Shown piece by piece: positions 8,724 to 17,234 of a stretch of DNA of 60,867 nt. Source of the stretch: Verrucomicrobiia bacterium (GTDB lineage: Bacteria; Verrucomicrobiota; Verrucomicrobiia; Verrucomicrobiales; DEV007); assembly GCA_030427505.1 (NCBI GenBank), contig JAUICH010000019.1, positions 64,001 through 124,867 of the forward strand. Reading direction: 5' to 3'. The notes under the pieces were generated by a model. It had not been told where the DNA came from and ran no database searches. It saw nothing but the letters and a program-made list of their open reading frames with translations. Numbering within the stretch: the stretch's first letter is position 1; each line of letters starts with the position of its first letter. The position numbers were made by a program, and so were the translations under genes.

Positions 8724-9893
8724 GTGAAGATCCTGATCCATACCAGCCTCACCTGGGGCGGAGTCGTTGACTACATGATCCAGCAGGCGAGCGAAATGGA
8801 GCGGCTGGGGCATGAAGTCACCCTGATCGTTCCCACTAACTTCGACCGGCCGGTGTCCGGGAAGATAGAGGTTCTCCGGTTGTTGCCGCCCTTGGACAGC
8901 GATAAACAGAGCTCCAAAATGATGCGGCGTTTCCAGTGGGTGCAAAGACTCCTCAAAGGCTGGAAAATGACCGCAAGCGAAGCCGGCCGGCGCCAACCCG
9001 ACGCGCTTCTCCTGTCCGGTTTCGCGGAGTATTTGAGCCCGTTGTGGAAACACCACTTTGACCGGCTGCGGCGAAAGCTGCCGGGACTCAAGATCGGGGC
9101 CACGGTACACGATCCCATTCGCCATCCCCTGGGTCCTGAATTCTGGCACCGCCGATCCATGCGGTGCGCTTTCGAAATGCTGGATGTGGCGTTCTACCAC
9201 GGCCATGTCAGCATGAACCCGGTGAGCGCCGCACCTTCCGTTCCCTTTGTCACCGTACCGCACGGCGCATATCCCGTTCCGGAACCGGCATCCGGACCTC
9301 GGGAGGTTCGCGAAAGCCTGGGCGTCTCCTCACGATCCGTTTTCCTCCTGGCTTTCGGGCACGTCCGCAACTACAAGAATTTCGACCTGGCGATTGAGAT
9401 GCTGGCGGATTATCCCGGCGTGCACCTCGTCATCGCGGGAACCACCACTTCCTCCCAGGACCGGCCCGCTTCTTACTACCAGGAACTCGCTGCGTCCCGT
9501 GGCGTTGCGGAGCAACTGACGATACTCGACCGGTTCATTCCTGACGGCGAGGCGGCGGACCTATTCAACACGGCGGACCTGATCCTCCTGTCCTACAGCC
9601 GGGAGTTTGTCTCGGCCAGCGGCGTGCTCCACCTGGCTATCCAGTTCCGTAAGCCTGTCCTCGCCAGTTCGGGAGGAGGGCACCTGAAGTGGGCCGTGGA
9701 AGAGTACGGCCTTGGCGTATGGGTGGAACCGGACTCGCGGGAAGCCCTGAAGCAAGGACTGACGAAGTTGCTGGACGAGAGCGCCCATCTCACGCCCCGT
9801 TGGGAGGCGTATGAAGCGGAAAATACCTGGACCCGGAATGCCGAAATCGTTGTGAATGCCCTAAGCGCGGGTGCGCCTCCGACTCATGACTAG
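8724..9893 (+). CDS. Glycosyltransferase family 4 (GT-B)
   Basis: A 389-residue GT-B enzyme. I start at GTG 8724 (VKILIHTSLTWGGVVDYMIQQASEMERLGHEV), ten bases after the previous stop. The N-terminal glycine-rich loop and the C-terminal SRSVFLLAFGHVRNYKNFDLAIEML, LTILDRFIPDGEAADLFNTADLILLSYSREFVSASGVLHLAIQFRKPVLAS match the nucleotide-sugar half of GT4 enzymes. The usual E-x7-E motif is weak. Part of the glycan assembly operon; ATGACTAG overlap with the next gene. Confidence 0.85.
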   Translation: MKILIHTSLTWGGVVDYMIQQASEMERLGHEVTLIVPTNFDRPVSGKIEVLRLLPPLDSDKQSSKMMRRFQWVQRLLKGWKMTASEAGRRQPDALLLSGFAEYLSPLWKHHFDRLRRKLPGLKIGATVHDPIRHPLGPEFWHRRSMRCAFEMLDVAFYHGHVSMNPVSAAPSVPFVTVPHGAYPVPEPASGPREVRESLGVSSRSVFLLAFGHVRNYKNFDLAIEMLADYPGVHLVIAGTTTSSQDRPASYYQELAASRGVAEQLTILDRFIPDGEAADLFNTADLILLSYSREFVSASGVLHLAIQFRKPVLASSGGGHLKWAVEEYGLGVWVEPDSREALKQGLTKLLDESAHLTPRWEAYEAENTWTRNAEIVVNALSAGAPPTHD

Positions 9894-10842
9894 CGAGGAA
9901 ACCCCAGCCTGTCCGCCGGTCCTCTTGCTCACCTACCGGAGGCCGGACACGACCCGCCGTGTCCTGGAAACCCTGCGCCCGGTCCGTCCGTCCCAGATTT
10001 TTTTCGCGGCGGATGCTCCCAGGAGCGCCGCTGAAGAGCAGGCTTGCGACGAGGTGCGTCAGTTAGCCGAGACCATCGACTGGCCCTGCGAAGTTCATCG
10101 CCGGTTCCGGGAAACCAACACCGGCCTAAAGGACGGAGTGAATTCTTCCATCGACTGGTTCTTCAGCCAAGTGAACGCCGGCATCATCCTGGAAGACGAC
10201 TGTGTGCCCGCTGCCAGTTTCTTTCCTTTCTGCGCCGAACTGCTGCGCCGCTACCAGGATCATCCCAGCGTGATGCAGATCAGCGGGAATTGCCACGACC
10301 GGACTCCCGTGGCGGAGTCCTATCGTTTCTCCCGCTATCCCTTCATCTGGGGTTGGGCCACGTGGGCCAAGGTGTGGCAAAGCCATCGCCAGTCACCACC
10401 CATCCAGAGAAATGTGTTGAAAGACAAGCTGCGCCAACACTTCGACTCTCCGGAAGAAAGAGCCTATTGGCTTCTATGTTGTGACTGCATGCAGAGAGGA
10501 AAATTCGATACCTGGGACTATGACTGGCTTTTCTCCCTGTTCATGAACGATGGGCTGGCGGCCTCCCCTCAATGCAATCTGGTGTCCAATATCGGATTTG
10601 GCGAGGGCGCCACCCACACCACCGCCCGTGAAAACCCACACGCCAACCGGAACACGGGAAAACTCAATCTCCCGCTCATTCATCCGGAAAAAATCGAACC
10701 CGACAAAAAGCGAGACCTGGAAGTCGCGACCGATTTGTATGGCGCTTTTCGCTCAGCCCGGCTTGCACACGCCAAACTCCGGCTTACAAAGTATCTGCCC
10801 GCCTCCGCTAAGCGGCGGTTGAAAAAACTGTTCGGAAAGTAG
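9886..10842 (+). CDS. GT-A fold glycosyltransferase-like protein
   Basis: A 318-residue protein starting at ATG 9886. VLLLTYRRPDTTRRVLETL, then FFAADAPRS and the metal site AGIILEDDCVPAASFFPFCAELL identify a GT2/GT-A-like nucleotide-diphospho-sugar transferase. YPFIWGWATWAKVW is typical of the hemolysin-type glycosyltransferases found in O-antigen loci. It overlaps the upstream GT4 gene by eight bases. Specificity unknown. Confidence 0.82.
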   Translation: MTSEETPACPPVLLLTYRRPDTTRRVLETLRPVRPSQIFFAADAPRSAAEEQACDEVRQLAETIDWPCEVHRRFRETNTGLKDGVNSSIDWFFSQVNAGIILEDDCVPAASFFPFCAELLRRYQDHPSVMQISGNCHDRTPVAESYRFSRYPFIWGWATWAKVWQSHRQSPPIQRNVLKDKLRQHFDSPEERAYWLLCCDCMQRGKFDTWDYDWLFSLFMNDGLAASPQCNLVSNIGFGEGATHTTARENPHANRNTGKLNLPLIHPEKIEPDKKRDLEVATDLYGAFRSARLAHAKLRLTKYLPASAKRRLKKLFGK

Positions 10843-10861
10843 GTCCTCCCACTTCCTTTTG

Positions 10862-11752
10862 ATGAAACACATTCTGGTTACCGGAGCGACTGGCTTTATT
10901 GGCAGGCACGTCGTCGATCTGCTGAAACAATCCGGTCACCAGGTGGCGACGATTTCCAAGACCGCCGGCGACTACCTGAGTCCGGACTTTTGCAGGGAAG
11001 CCGTGGACGGCAAAGAGGTGGTCATCCATTTGGCCTGGAAGGGAGTCCCGCACACTTCGAACGAAGCTCCAGCAGAGGACGTCACACAGAATGTCACCGG
11101 ATCGATCATGCTCATGCAAGCTTGCGTGGCGGCCAAAGTAAGCCGGTTCATTTTTATGTCATCTGGCGGGACTGTCTATGGAACGCCCGAGTCGATTCCC
11201 ATCCGGGAAAGTCATCGTTTTCAACCGATCTCGTCCTATGGAATCACCAAGCTGACCGTGGAGCGATACCTGCACTGTTTCCACGAAAGCCAAGGCTTGG
11301 ATTGCCTGATCCTGCGAGGCGCCAATGCCTATGGTCCAGGGCAAAACTTCTCTAGAGGCCAGGGAGTGATTGGCCAATGGCTAAACAACCTGATCAACGG
11401 CAAAGCGATCCGAATCTATGGAGATGGCTCTCAGATCAGAGACTTTGTTTATGTGGAAGATCTGGCCGAAGCCATTGGATGTGCCGTGGAACGAGGCGAC
11501 GCGGGTTCGATCCTGAACATTGGATCGGGACAGGGGCACTCGCTAACGGAAGTCTTGGACACGATCCAAAAGGTCACCGGCATCCATCCCCTGATCGAGA
11601 CTGTCCCCGAACGCCATTTTGACGTGCCCAAAAACGTGCTCGATTGCAGGCTCGCCGCATCGAATCTGGGCTGGCGGAGCACCACGAGTCTCGAAGAAGG
11701 CATCCGCCGCACTTGGCAATGGATGAAAACTCAGACCAGCAGCGAACGGTAA
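10862..11752 (+). CDS. NAD-dependent epimerase/dehydratase (GalE-like SDR)
   Basis: A 296-residue extended SDR. MKHILVTGATGFIGRHVVDLL has the NAD-binding GxxGxxG. VSRFIFMSSGGTVYGTP carries the catalytic Ser region and SYGITKLTVERYL the YxxxK pair. RIYGDGSQIRDFVYVEDLAEAI is the classic UDP-glucose 4-epimerase-type segment. It likely interconverts a nucleotide sugar for this glycan. Its 3' end overlaps by 22 bases with the convergent glycosyltransferase gene on the minus strand. Confidence 0.9.
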   Translation: MKHILVTGATGFIGRHVVDLLKQSGHQVATISKTAGDYLSPDFCREAVDGKEVVIHLAWKGVPHTSNEAPAEDVTQNVTGSIMLMQACVAAKVSRFIFMSSGGTVYGTPESIPIRESHRFQPISSYGITKLTVERYLHCFHESQGLDCLILRGANAYGPGQNFSRGQGVIGQWLNNLINGKAIRIYGDGSQIRDFVYVEDLAEAIGCAVERGDAGSILNIGSGQGHSLTEVLDTIQKVTGIHPLIETVPERHFDVPKNVLDCRLAASNLGWRSTTSLEEGIRRTWQWMKTQTSSER

Positions 11753-12834
11753 AATCGCGCCTGTTGACTCGCGACGGCCGTCAACGAAAACTGAGCCCGA
11801 ATAAACTCACGGGTCTGGGTCTGCCGGTCCGCGATTTCCCCGGGGGAGAACGTCGCGAGTAGATCCAGCCCCGTAACGATGTCTTCCATCTCCGGAGAAA
11901 CGGCAAGAGCCAAACCGGACTCGATGACTTCGGGTAAGTTGCACCCGTGGCTGATTAAAGGAATCAACCCCGCGGCCATGCCTTCAAGTAAAGCCATGGG
12001 AAACCCTTCACTACGCGAAGGAAGGGCAAAAAACGAACAAGACGCGAACAGCCCAGCCTTCTCTTTTCCGTAGACCGGTTCACGAAGAACCATGTTCGAG
12101 CCTGATGCTCTCACGATTCGCTTCAGTTCCGGCAAATCTCCGTCGTCGTTGCCAACGATAATCAGCTGAAACCCGCTGTTCCGGTAGAGACACGAGCGGG
12201 TCCAGGCCCGTGCCAGGGCGACCGCGCCCTTCTTAGGATGAAGCCTTCCCATAAAGAGCACCCTGGTAATGCCGTCCGGCCTGTGCTCCGGGTCGTCTCC
12301 ATTTGCTTCGATCCCGTGAGTTAACAAAGAGACATTGGAAAACAGCCGGGCGAGATTGTCCCGCTCGGGAACAGCCGTGGCTCTAACCACGTCCGCCTTT
12401 TCCGCGAGCCGCCGCTCCCGGAGTTCCCAATATAGCTTTTTCCGCAGCGCCTTTTGCCGGAGGCTCCAGGGTTCGAGCATGCCGTGCGGCGTATAGACCC
12501 AGGGAAAGGAAGCTTCCTTTAACCGCGCGCCCACCAAGGTTGGCGATCGCCAACAGCCGTGAGTGACCACCACGGTGCCCCGCGGGCAAAGTTGACGGCC
12601 GTCAGCAACCCTTCGCGGATCGAACACCGGGGTATCCCGAAACGCCACCGGCGCGGCCCCACGCAAATCGACCCGATGTGAACCGTTGGAAGCTTTGGGG
12701 AACCACAGCTCGGAGGTGATGCCATGGGATTCCGCCAGGATACCGGCCGTCCCCAACGCCGCCTCGATGATGCCGTGGTTCCCTTGAGATACCCCATCGA
12801 TCACATGAATGACTTTAATCCGGGCGTTTTCCAT
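11731..12834 (-). CDS. Glycosyltransferase family 4, tandem paralogue 1
   Basis: A 367-residue GT-B glycosyltransferase (start MENARIKVIHVIDG at 12834; an ATG three codons upstream is possible). GNHGIIEAALGTAGILAESHG is the N-terminal loop, VVTHGCWRSPTLVGARLKE and VYTPHGMLEPWSL the acceptor side. RVLFMGRLHPKKGAVALARAW and ALPSRSEGFPMALLEGMAAGLIPLIS (E-x7-E) form the donor site. It is clearly a paralogue of the gene immediately upstream at 12856-13983, with most of the length alignable by eye. Both lie on the minus strand inside an otherwise mostly plus-strand locus. Confidence 0.9.
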   Translation of the reverse strand: MENARIKVIHVIDGVSQGNHGIIEAALGTAGILAESHGITSELWFPKASNGSHRVDLRGAAPVAFRDTPVFDPRRVADGRQLCPRGTVVVTHGCWRSPTLVGARLKEASFPWVYTPHGMLEPWSLRQKALRKKLYWELRERRLAEKADVVRATAVPERDNLARLFSNVSLLTHGIEANGDDPEHRPDGITRVLFMGRLHPKKGAVALARAWTRSCLYRNSGFQLIIVGNDDGDLPELKRIVRASGSNMVLREPVYGKEKAGLFASCSFFALPSRSEGFPMALLEGMAAGLIPLISHGCNLPEVIESGLALAVSPEMEDIVTGLDLLATFSPGEIADRQTQTREFIRAQFSLTAVASQQARFYRSLLV

Positions 12835-12855
12835 CCGAAGCATTCTGTCACTATT

Positions 12856-13983
12856 CTAGCCCGCCGCTGGGTAGGATTGAAGGCAGAGCGAGCGGTATAG
12901 CTGAGCCAGTTGACCGGCAATCGCGGCCAGCGAGTAGCGGTCTTGGATGAATTGCCGGACCCGGTTCCGGCGGTCTTGGAGATCCCCATCTGATAAATCA
13001 GCCAGTTGATTCAATCCCGTCACAATGTCATCGACTTCCGGAGAAACCCGGAAGGCCAGCCCGTCCGCCACCGCTTCCGGCAAGTTACACGCGTCGCTAA
13101 TCAGCGGGATCAGCCCCGCGGCCATGCCTTCGAGCAGCGCCATGGGAAAGCCTTCGCTGTGCGACGGCAAGGCAAAGAAGGAACAAGCCGTCAGCAACTC
13201 CGTCTTTTCGGTTCCAAATACCGGCCCTTTGACGACCATGTTAGAGTTTGATTCCTTGGCAATCCGGTTCACTTCGGCCTCTTCGCCGCCATCCGTTCCA
13301 GCGACGATCAACTGAAAGCCTGGGTTACGATGCAGCCGGGAAAGGGTCCAGGCACGCGCCAGCGCGGCTGCGCTTTTTTTGGGATGCAACCGGCCCAGAA
13401 AGAGGACCCGTTTGACGCGGTCTGAATCGGGACAGGGTACGCCATTTCCATTCGATTCGATGCCATGCCCCACCAGGGAAACTTTCGAAAAAAACCGGGC
13501 CAGGTTATCCCGCTCCGCGGACGCGACGGCTCGAACGGCGTCAGCCTTTGCCGCGAGACGCTTTTCCCGCAGTTCCCAGTAGACTCTCTTTCGCCAAGGC
13601 TTCTGCAAGAGGCTCCAAGGTTCCAGCATGCCGTGCGGGGTGTAGACCCAGGGAAAGGCCGCGTCTTTCAACCGTGCGCCGACCAAGGTCGCCGACCTCC
13701 AGCATCCATGAGTGGTCACCACCGTGTCGCCAGGACAGAGTTTACGGCTGGCCGCAAAGCGGCGGGGATTGAAAACCGTGGATCTTGGAAACGCCACCGG
13801 CGTGGCGCCGCGAAAGTCCACTTCATGGGAGCATCCCAACTCTTTGGGAAACCACAGTTCCGTATCGATGCCATGGCGATCCGCCAGGATTCTGGCGGTG
13901 CTCAGGGTGGATTCGATGATGCCGTAATTCCCCTGGGAATAGGCTTCAATTACGTGAATGACTCGAATCCGGGCACCTTCCAT
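12856..13983 (-). CDS. Glycosyltransferase family 4, tandem paralogue 2
   Basis: A 375-residue GT-B enzyme. RIRVIHVIEAYSQGNYGIIES, FPWVYTPHGMLEPWSLLQKPWRKRVYWELREKRLA, RVLFLGRLHPKKSAAALARAW and LPSHSEGFPMALLEGMAAGLIPLISDACNLPE match the downstream paralogue almost motif for motif. This indicates a local duplication. The two may add the same or related sugars in succession, or one may be a diverged spare; the sequence does not decide. The genes are separated by about 20 bases and are probably cotranscribed. Confidence 0.9.
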   Translation of the reverse strand: MEGARIRVIHVIEAYSQGNYGIIESTLSTARILADRHGIDTELWFPKELGCSHEVDFRGATPVAFPRSTVFNPRRFAASRKLCPGDTVVTTHGCWRSATLVGARLKDAAFPWVYTPHGMLEPWSLLQKPWRKRVYWELREKRLAAKADAVRAVASAERDNLARFFSKVSLVGHGIESNGNGVPCPDSDRVKRVLFLGRLHPKKSAAALARAWTLSRLHRNPGFQLIVAGTDGGEEAEVNRIAKESNSNMVVKGPVFGTEKTELLTACSFFALPSHSEGFPMALLEGMAAGLIPLISDACNLPEAVADGLAFRVSPEVDDIVTGLNQLADLSDGDLQDRRNRVRQFIQDRYSLAAIAGQLAQLYRSLCLQSYPAAG

Positions 13984-14042
13984 CAGGTAATCTCAAAAGC
14001 AGTTTTCGCCGCGGAAAGACCGTCCCCTCCTCGCGCCATGAC

Positions 14043-14684
14043 TTAGTAATGGAACCAATAAAAAAAGGTTTTGGCGATCTCATTTGGAAACTGGATGACT
14101 CCCGATTCGTTCTTCCACCAGTCATCGGCGTGGAAGTAATTGAAGGGAGCCTCCGTGACCACCACTTCGCAATTCAGGAACTTGGAAAAGATCCACTTCG
14201 CCCGGCGGGTGTGAAAGAGATCGGTTGGTATCAGCACCCTTTTGAAACCTTCCGCTTGAACCAGTCCGGCGGCCTCGCGGGCCTCATCATACGTGCTCGT
14301 CACGGACGGAGAGAAGAGGTGAATCGCGTCCCTGTCGACCCCCATTTCAGCGAGGATCTCGACTGTCTCCGCCGCGTCGCGGGAGCCAAATCGGCCGTGT
14401 GCTTTAAAGACGTAAATCTTCCCGGCGAACCCTTCGTTCCACAACTTCGCCGCTGCCTGTGGGCGATAGGCGATCCCTCCTCCCAGAACCAGGATCGCAT
14501 CTGCCGCCGCCGGCTCCTCCGCGACGGACCAGCCCTCGGCGGCCCAGCGCAAAACCGGATCCGGAAAGATCCAGGTGACGGCCGCGATCGTCAGCCCAGA
14601 CAGACAGGCGATCAGAATCAGCCTCCGAAGCCACTTCCAAAAGAAGGCCAGAGCCCCCTTCGCGGCTGACAACCAGCGTCTCAT
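14043..14684 (-). CDS. YdcF/DUF218-family membrane-anchored protein
   Basis: A 213-residue protein starting at ATG 14684, which overlaps the stop of the Wzy-like gene (ATGA). One N-terminal membrane segment (LRRLILIACLSGLTIAAVTWIF) is followed by a DUF218 domain. ADAILVLGGGIAYRPQAAAKLWNEG, STYDEAREAAGLVQAEGFKRVLIPTDLFHTRRAKWIF contains the family's conserved acidic and His/Arg residues. Members such as ElyC/SanA/YdcF act in envelope biogenesis, but the reaction is not settled. Translational coupling to the polymerase suggests a role in the same glycan pathway. Confidence 0.85.
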   Translation of the reverse strand: MRRWLSAAKGALAFFWKWLRRLILIACLSGLTIAAVTWIFPDPVLRWAAEGWSVAEEPAAADAILVLGGGIAYRPQAAAKLWNEGFAGKIYVFKAHGRFGSRDAAETVEILAEMGVDRDAIHLFSPSVTSTYDEAREAAGLVQAEGFKRVLIPTDLFHTRRAKWIFSKFLNCEVVVTEAPFNYFHADDWWKNESGVIQFPNEIAKTFFYWFHY

Positions 14685-16183
14685 CACGGGCTTGGCAGAT
14701 TCTTCCGGAACGGATGGAGATTCGTCATGGTTCGGGATCGCCCCCTCAGCACGGGAATCAGATACCAGGCGTATAGGAAGAGACCGACGCAGGGAAGAAA
14801 CCCTATGGAGATCCAGATCACGCTGCGAACCGCCAGCGGCGCCCAGACAAAGCCGCTGGTGTACATCAAGATGAGCGTGGCATTCGAGGTATTTACCGGA
14901 ATCCGGTTCCACATCCCGAGAGCAATGCCGAGCAACAGACCGCAGCCGATCACCCCCATGACGCCGTAGGCCATGAAAGACTCCCCAACAAAAGTGGAGG
15001 CCACGGTGGCGCCTTCAATCCCAAGCATCCCTTCCACGGAAACGCTCAATCCCTCCGGCTTTCCCGGCCAAAGCGCTCGAGGAACCGGCCGCACCAGGAT
15101 TTGAAGCAACATTTCTTCCTCCAGAAACGGATGCTTATCCGGAAAGAAATCCGGAAAGACCGAGATGGGATACATGTTCCGGTCAATAATGAATTTGAAC
15201 TGGTCCCCCTCCATCCACATTTTGATGTCATACGCCACGGTGGGTTCGTCAAACTTGTCGCCTTTGGATTCGGCCACGAAATCGACCACTCTCTTAATCC
15301 CTAAATTCCGAAAATTGACGACTAAAAAGGTCGCCGCCAGAAATAGAACCGACAGCGGTAGCCCCATGACGAGGACTTTGCTAAAACGAAGCCTCGGCAG
15401 GGAAAGCACAAAGCCGCCGCCAAAACTGAGTAGGTAGAACGCGAATTGATACCGCGCTCCCAGTGAGAAACCGCTGAACATCACCAGGGCCAACATTCCG
15501 CCCATCGAAATCAGCATCCAGGCCGGCACTCGTTTTCTCCGCACCCAAAGGATGGCCGCGATGGCCGGGATCAGGCAAGTTAACCAGTACAATTCCGTAA
15601 GCAAAGCGCTGAACCCACCCAACTGACTCCGCTGCCAGGACTGAGAAAAGCGGGCGCCCATCATCTCCCGCAGCCATTCGAACGGGTTGAAGCTGACCGC
15701 CATCCACATGTGCAAATGCCCGGTCACAAAACAGAGCACCGCAAGCCAGAACAACTCCTTCTCAGTCATCGAAGGGACGCTTGTGACAAACTTTCCCGCC
15801 GGCCGCCGGAGGACCAGGTGCCGGCCAATGGCAATGGACCCCATTCCCAAAAGAACCAGGTGGGTTCCGGCCGCCGTTTGGGTGCCAGTGACAAGGGAAT
15901 CAAAAAAGCCCTGCGGAAAGAAAAACTCAAAGAAGGTCAGAAAGTAGAGGGCAAACAAGGAGATATTGTCGACCCTCACCAAGTTTTTCAGGCTGGTGAA
16001 GTGCGCTTCCAACGCAAAACTGGCCACCAACGAAAGGCCCACGACAGCAGCCGTTTTCCGCAGCATCCGTGTGGGAACTTCCACTTCGTTCAAGGCGTAT
16101 GCCACCAGCAACCCGAGCAACAACAAGGCGGTCGCTTGTACGCTCGGTTGGGCAACCGGTGAGGCATTTCGCTTTGCCAACAT
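14684..16183 (-). CDS. Wzy-like O-antigen/polysaccharide polymerase
   Basis: A 499-residue polytopic membrane protein with about 12 hydrophobic segments and a long hydrophilic loop near residues 300-400 (NRNMYPISVFPDFFPDKHPFLEEEMLLQILVRPVPRALWPGKPEGLSVSVEG). The loop P-R-x-x-W-P-x-K-P and the segment TVASTFVGESFMAYGVMGVIG are typical of the oligosaccharide repeat-unit polymerase family. It would polymerise lipid-linked units in the periplasm after flipping. Wzy proteins diverge strongly, so the call rests on topology, loop and context. It may be cotranscribed with the YdcF-like gene. Confidence 0.75.
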   Translation of the reverse strand: MLAKRNASPVAQPSVQATALLLLGLLVAYALNEVEVPTRMLRKTAAVVGLSLVASFALEAHFTSLKNLVRVDNISLFALYFLTFFEFFFPQGFFDSLVTGTQTAAGTHLVLLGMGSIAIGRHLVLRRPAGKFVTSVPSMTEKELFWLAVLCFVTGHLHMWMAVSFNPFEWLREMMGARFSQSWQRSQLGGFSALLTELYWLTCLIPAIAAILWVRRKRVPAWMLISMGGMLALVMFSGFSLGARYQFAFYLLSFGGGFVLSLPRLRFSKVLVMGLPLSVLFLAATFLVVNFRNLGIKRVVDFVAESKGDKFDEPTVAYDIKMWMEGDQFKFIIDRNMYPISVFPDFFPDKHPFLEEEMLLQILVRPVPRALWPGKPEGLSVSVEGMLGIEGATVASTFVGESFMAYGVMGVIGCGLLLGIALGMWNRIPVNTSNATLILMYTSGFVWAPLAVRSVIWISIGFLPCVGLFLYAWYLIPVLRGRSRTMTNLHPFRKNLPSP

Positions 16184-16277
16184 CTTCGGGCAACGTTACC
16201 AGAATCTCAGGTCTCGCCAATCAATTCCGCCAGCCCACAACGAACTGACGGGCTTACCCAAACTTCCCACCGTTAAA

Positions 16278-17234
16278 ATGATTTTCGACCTCCCGCGGAA
16301 ATATTTCCTTTCGGAAGTGATGCGAGGGTCGCTCCGGGCGACTCCGCTAGTCATCGCGGACGTTGGTTCGGCGATGGGTTTGGACTCCCGGTGGCAACCG
16401 GTTGCTGAATTTCTGGAAGTGCTCTCTTTCGAACCGGATGGCCGGTCGGATGGGGATGGGAAAGTTTTCCGCACGGCGCTGGGGGCGGAAGACGCGGGCG
16501 AACAAACCCTTTACCTCGCGAAGTTACCGGCGGCGTCTTCCTTTTTCCCCCACCATCCGGAAATGGACCGCTTCGCCATCCGGGAATGGCTGAAACCGGC
16601 AGGTACCGCAAGGGTATCGGTCACGACTCTGGATACCTGCCTGGAGGGCCGCCGGATTGACTTTCTGAAGATTGACACCGAAGGCGCGGATCTGGACGTG
16701 CTGAGGGGGGCCACCAAGGCGCTGGAAAATGTATTGGCGGTGCAGGTTGAAGTCAGCTTTGCCCAACGGCATGTGGGCGCCCCTGGATTTGCCGAGGTAG
16801 ACGGTTTCCTGACAGATCGCGCGTTTCGGATTCACCACCTGATTCCGGAACATTGGCTGCGGGAAAATGGGGCCTGGGGCTCCAATTCGCAGCCCCAGTT
16901 GATCTATGCGGACGCGATCTACCTGAAGGAAGGCGAACTCAAGGATGAGGACTTACCCAAATGGGCGTTGCTGTTTCAGGCCTTCGGCCTCCATGACCTG
17001 GCGCTCGACCGGTTGCCTGAGGCGTGGCACGAACCGATCCGGCGGAGCATGCGCGGCCACGCCGCCTTTTTCTGGTTGGCGGGCTGGCGCCTGACTCTAG
17101 CGACGGCGCTTCTTCCCGTGTTCTGGGGCCGGGCGTGGCGAAAATGGAAGAGTCTGGCGGCGGGCATTTTTCGGGAACTCTACCGCTTGGCCAACCGTTC
17201 CGGACCGAAGGGAGGAATTTTCCGTGGCGAGTAG
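16278..17234 (+). CDS. FkbM-family methyltransferase, second copy
   Basis: A 318-residue protein from ATG 16278 (MIFDLPRKYFLSEVMRG); the open frame continues upstream antisense to the polymerase gene and is not coding there. VIADVGSAMGLDSRW is a degenerate SAM motif I, EVLSFEPDG the following acidic region, and RRIDFLKIDTEGADLDVLRGATKAL is the FkbM hallmark. About 100 extra C-terminal residues include a hydrophobic stretch (FFWLAGWRLTLATALLPVFWG) that could anchor it at the membrane. It overlaps the next glycosyltransferase gene by 11 bases. Confidence 0.82.
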   Translation: MIFDLPRKYFLSEVMRGSLRATPLVIADVGSAMGLDSRWQPVAEFLEVLSFEPDGRSDGDGKVFRTALGAEDAGEQTLYLAKLPAASSFFPHHPEMDRFAIREWLKPAGTARVSVTTLDTCLEGRRIDFLKIDTEGADLDVLRGATKALENVLAVQVEVSFAQRHVGAPGFAEVDGFLTDRAFRIHHLIPEHWLRENGAWGSNSQPQLIYADAIYLKEGELKDEDLPKWALLFQAFGLHDLALDRLPEAWHEPIRRSMRGHAAFFWLAGWRLTLATALLPVFWGRAWRKWKSLAAGIFRELYRLANRSGPKGGIFRGE

